Shown here in pieces: positions 59,831 to 64,000 of a stretch of 64,000 nt of DNA. Source of the stretch: Neptunomonas concharum (GTDB taxonomy: Bacteria; Pseudomonadota; Gammaproteobacteria; Pseudomonadales; Balneatricaceae); the NCBI RefSeq assembly GCF_008630635.1, contig NZ_CP043869.1, forward strand, positions 2,293,160 to 2,357,159, read 5' to 3'. How positions within the stretch are numbered: the first letter of the stretch is position 1; every line of letters starts with the position of its first letter. Under the pieces are notes generated by a model that had not been told where the DNA came from, did not search any database, and worked only from the letters and a program-made list of their open reading frames with translations. The translations under genes were made by a program, and so were the position numbers.

Positions 59831-62800
59831 AGCGAGCCCTCAAAAAACAAGTGATCTAGCTGCTCGATAAAATGCAAATCTGGGCGTGTATAAAAGACTC
59901 CGTGCTCAGGCTCCTCTGTTTGCATTCCCCGAAGAAAGAGGTAAAACACGCCGCCAACGTGCTCTTCGTAGTCGTAGTCTGGCAAGCGGTTTCTCAGGAA
60001 ACGATGCAGCGCTAATGTGTATAGTTGGTATTGCAGGTCGTAACGATGATCGATCATCGCCTCTTCCATCGCAGACTGGTGATAGTCAGCTGGGCTGCTT
60101 CCTAAATAGTTAGATTTATAATCAATAACATAGTAGCGCCCCTGGTATCGAATAATCAGATCGATATAGCCTTTGAGCATCCCTTGCACCTGATCAAATA
60201 TCAGCTCACCAGCGCGGGAAGATAGTGGGTCAGACGCTCGAATCAGTTGGTTCAACGGTTCAGCTGCCAAGTGTTTAAACGGTAGGATAAACTCCATTTC
60301 GACCAAACGCGCCTGTAAGTCGATATCCATTAATCGACAACCTGCTGGCGTGAGCGGAATCGTCAGCATCTGAGTGAAATAAGCTTGCAACACATCGGCC
60401 CATGACTCATCAAAACCACTCAGTTGAAGGTGGTGCTCTAAGACTGCCCTTAAGGCTTCAGGCTCAAGCTGGCTAAAATCGATATTTTCCAGAATGGTAT
60501 GCAAAAATGTCCCCGCAACCGCACCTTTGGGGAAGGTAAAAATACTCGGAGATGGTTCTTCTAGTGGCGGCGCTTCCTGTTGAGGTTCATCCATTACTTC
60601 TAAATCCAGATTCATAGCGGTAATCGGCTCTACCGAATGAAAGCGGCTGAGTGAAGAGTAACTGGTCACTCGCCAGTCCCGCTCTATCTGGCCAGTAAAG
60701 GCTCTGGCACCTTGTTGACCTGACTCGGATAAAGGCTGGGATTCATCTATCTGGTCAAACAACCCCAGTGTATCGTTAGTGGTTTCCGGTTCTGGCAGCG
60801 GCAACACGACAGCTTCAGGGCAAGATTGAGCAAAGTGCTCCACCACCTCAGGAAATGGCATCTCTTTATCCTGTTGTAAGAGATAGCCTATCGCACTCTC
60901 ATGGGTCATCCCCTGTTTGCCACGATAGCGAATATCCGCCATCCCCATAAAACAGGCGTGTACAGCTCGAGTTACCGCCACGTAGAGCAGGCGTAGATCT
61001 TCGGCTAAGCGCTCTTTCTTCGCCTGTGCTTTAACATTATCGTCCGGTTGATGATTAAGAATCACCTGGCCTTGCTCATCATGGTATAGGGATGAGGTTG
61101 TCTCGCGATATCGACAGATAAAGGGCAGATAAACCAAGCCATACTCTAAGCCTTTAGATTTATGGATCGTGATTACCGTGACACGGGAGCGGTCACTCTC
61201 TAGCCTCATCTGTTGCTCATCAGCGTTTTGATTTGGGTTGGCGATATGTTCTGCCAACCATCGAATAATTCCAGAGAGACCTTCGGTTTCTTGGCTGGCT
61301 TGCTGTAAGAGCTCCCCCAAATGCAGCAGGTCTGTCAGTGATCGTTCTCCACCTTGAAGCGCTACTAAACCTTTTGCTAAGCCTCGATGTGCAATTAAGT
61401 TATGCAGCATCGGTAACACACCTAAGCGTAGCCAAAGGTCGCGGTAGTGCTGAAACTCCTCCACCAGCATTTCCCACTTGAGTTCGTTTTGGCAAAGTTG
61501 ATCCAGCGCTTGCAGATCCAATTGGAAAATCTGAGTAGCGATAGCCGTTCGCATGGATCGCTCATCGGTTGGCTCTGCAATAGCGGTTAACAGGTAGAGT
61601 AGTTCTTTAGCTTCTCGTGTGGTGAACACACTATCTCGGTTTGATAAAAACACCGACGCCACGCCGCACCCTTGCAGCGCCTGCTGTACTTCACGCGCTT
61701 CTTTTCTATCCCTTACCAGCACAGCAATATCTGAGGGCTCTACGGAGCGATCACCGATCTGCCATACGGTATCCTTGAGCACCTGCGCAATATGTAAGGC
61801 GCAACGGCTGGCAAAACGTTTTAAGTAATCACCGGAGGAGATAAGCTCTGGCTCTAGCCAACAGGTTAAAGGCGCTTGGGGCTGGCCGTGTAACGTAAAG
61901 GGAGTGCTATCCGCTTTTGGCGAGGCAGATACCGGCTGGAACGGAATATCCTGATCGTACAGAAAGGGGCTATCGGCATAACTAAACAGGTGGTTAACCG
62001 CATTGACCATCGCGGATGAGGAGCGCCAGTTAGTCTCGAGCGTATAATGCGCACTCACCTGCTGACGCGCACGCATGTAGGTAAAAATATCCGCACCCCG
62101 AAACGCATAAATCGACTGTTTAGGGTCACCGATCATCAACAGAGCGGTGGACTCATCGGGGTAGATACGGCTAAAGATGTCGTACTGTAATGGGTCTGTA
62201 TCCTGAAACTCATCGATCATGGCAACTGGATATTGCTGGCGAATCACCGTCGCCAGTGTTTCACCTCCGGTACCACGCAACGCCACTGCTAAGCGAGAGA
62301 GCAGATCATCAAAGGTCATTAGCTGCTGGCGCTGTTTTTCAGCTAGCAGGCGCTGCCTTATTTCGGTTAATCCGCGAGATAACAAAACCTCTTTGACCGG
62401 CACAGCTAAATCAAACAACGCATCGGCGGCCGTAAATACCGGATGTTCAGGCGGTGAGTCTTTGGGTGTTTTTTCGGCCAAAACACTCGCACGAAAGTGT
62501 GCCAGCTTATCCCAAGGCACGCTGCTGTCTGTGCTCTCACAAAAGCCTGTGACAATCGTTAACCAGTTAGGCAGGTTGCGCGTGCTGTAACTGCGCTTAT
62601 TAACTCCAGATTGCTCGATAATGCGGCTAAGATCGCTTACCGATTCGAGCCATTGTGCTTTAAATGCAGCAACAGCCTGCTTAAATTTTTGCCACTCTGT
62701 TGGTAAGTCAACAGCGCTTAAGTCAGGTTGCTGAACCAGGGACTCCATCCCTAAAAAGCTACGCAACTCAGCCAGTAACTTTTCGGGTGTACCAAAGTGC

Positions 62801-63345
62801 CCTAACATCTCCATCGCCAGATCATCGCTTGCCAGATAGAAGGTCTCGCGCCAATAATCCAGCAACGCTTGGCGTACCAGCGGCAAGTCGTCTGTGGTTA
62901 GGGTTTGCGTAAAAGATGCGCCGCTTTCAAAGGCATGTTGGCGTAACATGCGCTGACAAAAACCATGGATGGTAAAAATAGCAGCCTGATCCATCTCAGA
63001 AGCGGCTAGTTCTAACAATCGAGCCTGTGCTGCAAAATCGGTGGATTCAGCCAGTAATTGCGACAGTATAGGGTCGCTACTTTCCCCTTCAAGGTACGCC
63101 TGCCTTGCCTCTCTGATTCTGGAACGAATACGATCTCGTAGCTCCTGTGTCGCCGCCTCCGTAAAGGTAACCACCAGAATCTCATCAACACCTAAGGGAC
63201 GATTCAACTCACCCTTACCCAAGCCCAACAACAGACGTAAATATAAAGCTGCTAGCGTAAAGGTTTTACCGGTGCCAGCGCTTGCTTCAATCAGACATTG
63301 GCCACGTATAGGGAGCGTGACGGGGTCAAGCAGATTTACTGTCAT
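59827..63345 (-). CDS. recB: exodeoxyribonuclease V beta subunit
   Basis: A 1172-aa helicase-nuclease, usual length. Walker A EASAGTGKTFT is near residue 21, the motif II MIDEFQDTD and motif III GDPKQSIYAFRGAD follow, and VTIHKSKGLEY and LYVAVTRAV mark the rest of the helicase. The nuclease domain (last about 250 residues) holds the catalytic DYKSN. It processes double-strand ends with RecC and RecD. Overlaps recC by 20 nt and recD by 4 nt. Confidence 0.97.
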   Translation of the reverse strand: MTVNLLDPVTLPIRGQCLIEASAGTGKTFTLAALYLRLLLGLGKGELNRPLGVDEILVVTFTEAATQELRDRIRSRIREARQAYLEGESSDPILSQLLAESTDFAAQARLLELAASEMDQAAIFTIHGFCQRMLRQHAFESGASFTQTLTTDDLPLVRQALLDYWRETFYLASDDLAMEMLGHFGTPEKLLAELRSFLGMESLVQQPDLSAVDLPTEWQKFKQAVAAFKAQWLESVSDLSRIIEQSGVNKRSYSTRNLPNWLTIVTGFCESTDSSVPWDKLAHFRASVLAEKTPKDSPPEHPVFTAADALFDLAVPVKEVLLSRGLTEIRQRLLAEKQRQQLMTFDDLLSRLAVALRGTGGETLATVIRQQYPVAMIDEFQDTDPLQYDIFSRIYPDESTALLMIGDPKQSIYAFRGADIFTYMRARQQVSAHYTLETNWRSSSAMVNAVNHLFSYADSPFLYDQDIPFQPVSASPKADSTPFTLHGQPQAPLTCWLEPELISSGDYLKRFASRCALHIAQVLKDTVWQIGDRSVEPSDIAVLVRDRKEAREVQQALQGCGVASVFLSNRDSVFTTREAKELLYLLTAIAEPTDERSMRTAIATQIFQLDLQALDQLCQNELKWEMLVEEFQHYRDLWLRLGVLPMLHNLIAHRGLAKGLVALQGGERSLTDLLHLGELLQQASQETEGLSGIIRWLAEHIANPNQNADEQQMRLESDRSRVTVITIHKSKGLEYGLVYLPFICRYRETTSSLYHDEQGQVILNHQPDDNVKAQAKKERLAEDLRLLYVAVTRAVHACFMGMADIRYRGKQGMTHESAIGYLLQQDKEMPFPEVVEHFAQSCPEAVVLPLPEPETTNDTLGLFDQIDESQPLSESGQQGARAFTGQIERDWRVTSYSSLSRFHSVEPITAMNLDLEVMDEPQQEAPPLEEPSPSIFTFPKGAVAGTFLHTILENIDFSQLEPEALRAVLEHHLQLSGFDESWADVLQAYFTQMLTIPLTPAGCRLMDIDLQARLVEMEFILPFKHLAAEPLNQLIRASDPLSSRAGELIFDQVQGMLKGYIDLIIRYQGRYYVIDYKSNYLGSSPADYHQSAMEEAMIDHRYDLQYQLYTLALHRFLRNRLPDYDYEEHVGGVFYLFLRGMQTEEPEHGVFYTRPDLHFIEQLDHLFFEGSL

Positions 63346-64000
63346 GGATCTCTTCCAGATAATCCAGCATTGGCATAAACAGCCGCTGGGTTAAATCAAG
63401 CAAGCCCGGCTCAATCAGGTGCCATTCTGGGTAGACCCTAGCGACATACAGATTGTGCTGATCGCCACCGCGTTCATCCTCAAAACGCTTTTGTGCATTC
63501 ACAAGGGCTTTTTCAGGGTCGCTGGCGCTTTTATCTAACCAGAGCCAAGCAGGGTCGGCCAACCAGTTCAGAGGGTAGCTCATACCACGCCAATAAGTAT
63601 CAACCAACGCCAAGAGTTGCTGTCGCGCTTCAGTCGCCGGTATCGCCCGAAAGGCAAACGCCTCACTTAAGCCTCGATAGAGTGTTCTTTCTTGATAACC
63701 TGCAGCACAGCAGGCCAAGTGCTGTACCCACGTTGTAAAACGATGCCGCCCCGATACTTTAGCAACGTCATAACGCAAGAAGCCACCTGCATAACGTTGC
63801 CCTACCCACCCTTCTAATAGATGCTCACCGAGCTGAACTCGAATCTCTTCACGCTGCGCCTCACCTTCCATTAGAGGCTGGAGTTTTTCATAGAGCGTTT
63901 CAATATCGTGGATACGCCGCTTTAAGATAAGATCCCCCGCTTTACCCACCGGCAGATTTCCCGAGGCTCTTAGGAAATCACTGTATGCCTTAAGCGAGCG
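63326..64000 (-). CDS. recC: exodeoxyribonuclease V gamma subunit, C-terminal part only
   Basis: The frame is open up to the window edge, so the 5' part of recC lies outside. The visible about 224 residues are the RecC C-terminus (WVQHLACCAAGYQERTLYRG, YWRGMSYPLNW). Gene order recC-recB-recD matches that of relatives. Chi recognition lies in the missing part. Confidence 0.9.
   Translation of the reverse strand, partial: RSLKAYSDFLRASGNLPVGKAGDLILKRRIHDIETLYEKLQPLMEGEAQREEIRVQLGEHLLEGWVGQRYAGGFLRYDVAKVSGRHRFTTWVQHLACCAAGYQERTLYRGLSEAFAFRAIPATEARQQLLALVDTYWRGMSYPLNWLADPAWLWLDKSASDPEKALVNAQKRFEDERGGDQHNLYVARVYPEWHLIEPGLLDLTQRLFMPMLDYLEEIHDSKSA

Noticed and set aside
1-64000. CRISPR array, tRNA, rRNA or insertion sequence
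   Set aside because: No regularly spaced repeats, no transposase frame and no cloverleaf or rRNA-like sequence were noticed by eye; a tRNAscan or Rfam scan was not possible.

Overview
The window is 64 kb of a gammaproteobacterial chromosome. Gene order (ccoI-ccoS-tauE/safE-hemN-fnr-apt, as in Pseudomonas), a GrxA-type glutaredoxin, malate:quinone oxidoreductase, RecBCD, and [NiFe] hydrogenase maturation genes suggest a respiring, facultatively microaerobic marine bacterium of the Oceanospirillales type. The genus is not claimed. The window is almost fully coding. No rRNA, tRNA, CRISPR array, insertion sequence or prophage was seen.

1-6.1 kb: end of a cbb3 cytochrome oxidase assembly cluster (ccoI, ccoS, a TauE/SafE protein), then hemN, the oxygen-sensing regulator fnr/anr, and apt. 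hemN has a well-placed FNR box. Between fnr and apt, on the minus strand, an FNR-like box, a -10 element and a terminator with a run of seven T together outline a candidate ~77-nt oxygen-regulated small RNA. 6.1-24.3 kb: mostly housekeeping genes (hydrolase, thioredoxin-like, hrpB, rdgC, rhodanese, queE, BASS and SulP transporters, a CDF exporter, a diguanylate cyclase, pdxB with PilZ and ATP-NAD-kinase-like genes, a stand-alone divergent trpB, a secreted tail-collar protein, a lytic transglycosylase). 24.4-29 kb: a binding-protein / histidine-kinase / EAL-effector signalling operon.

29-39.1 kb: a long minus-strand [NiFe] hydrogenase maturation operon, hupD-F-G-H-I-J-K-hypA-B-hupR-hypC-SIS-hypD-hypE. 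The structural genes hupSLC and hypF are not present. A sigma-54-like promoter lies directly in front of hupD, which suits the NtrC-type activator encoded inside the operon. 39.3-44.6 kb: an Lrp-type regulator, a fused indolepyruvate:ferredoxin oxidoreductase and an aromatic aminotransferase, together a pathway for aromatic amino acid breakdown.

44.6-50.2 kb: a cytochrome c', then a three-gene SPFH (HflK/HflC-like) operon. Its first gene fuses a six-helix cation diffusion facilitator to an HflK-like domain. A Ycf46-like AAA ATPase lies just upstream. This is the most system-like and least familiar locus in the window. 50.2-55.4 kb: an AT-rich accessory stretch with an acyltransferase, an unknown secreted protein, VOC and AraC genes, a broken lipase-like gene, a small coupled ORF and a DUF4238-like protein. 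55.5-64 kb: mqo, grxA, a 46-residue membrane peptide, and recD-recB-recC, with recC cut by the right edge.
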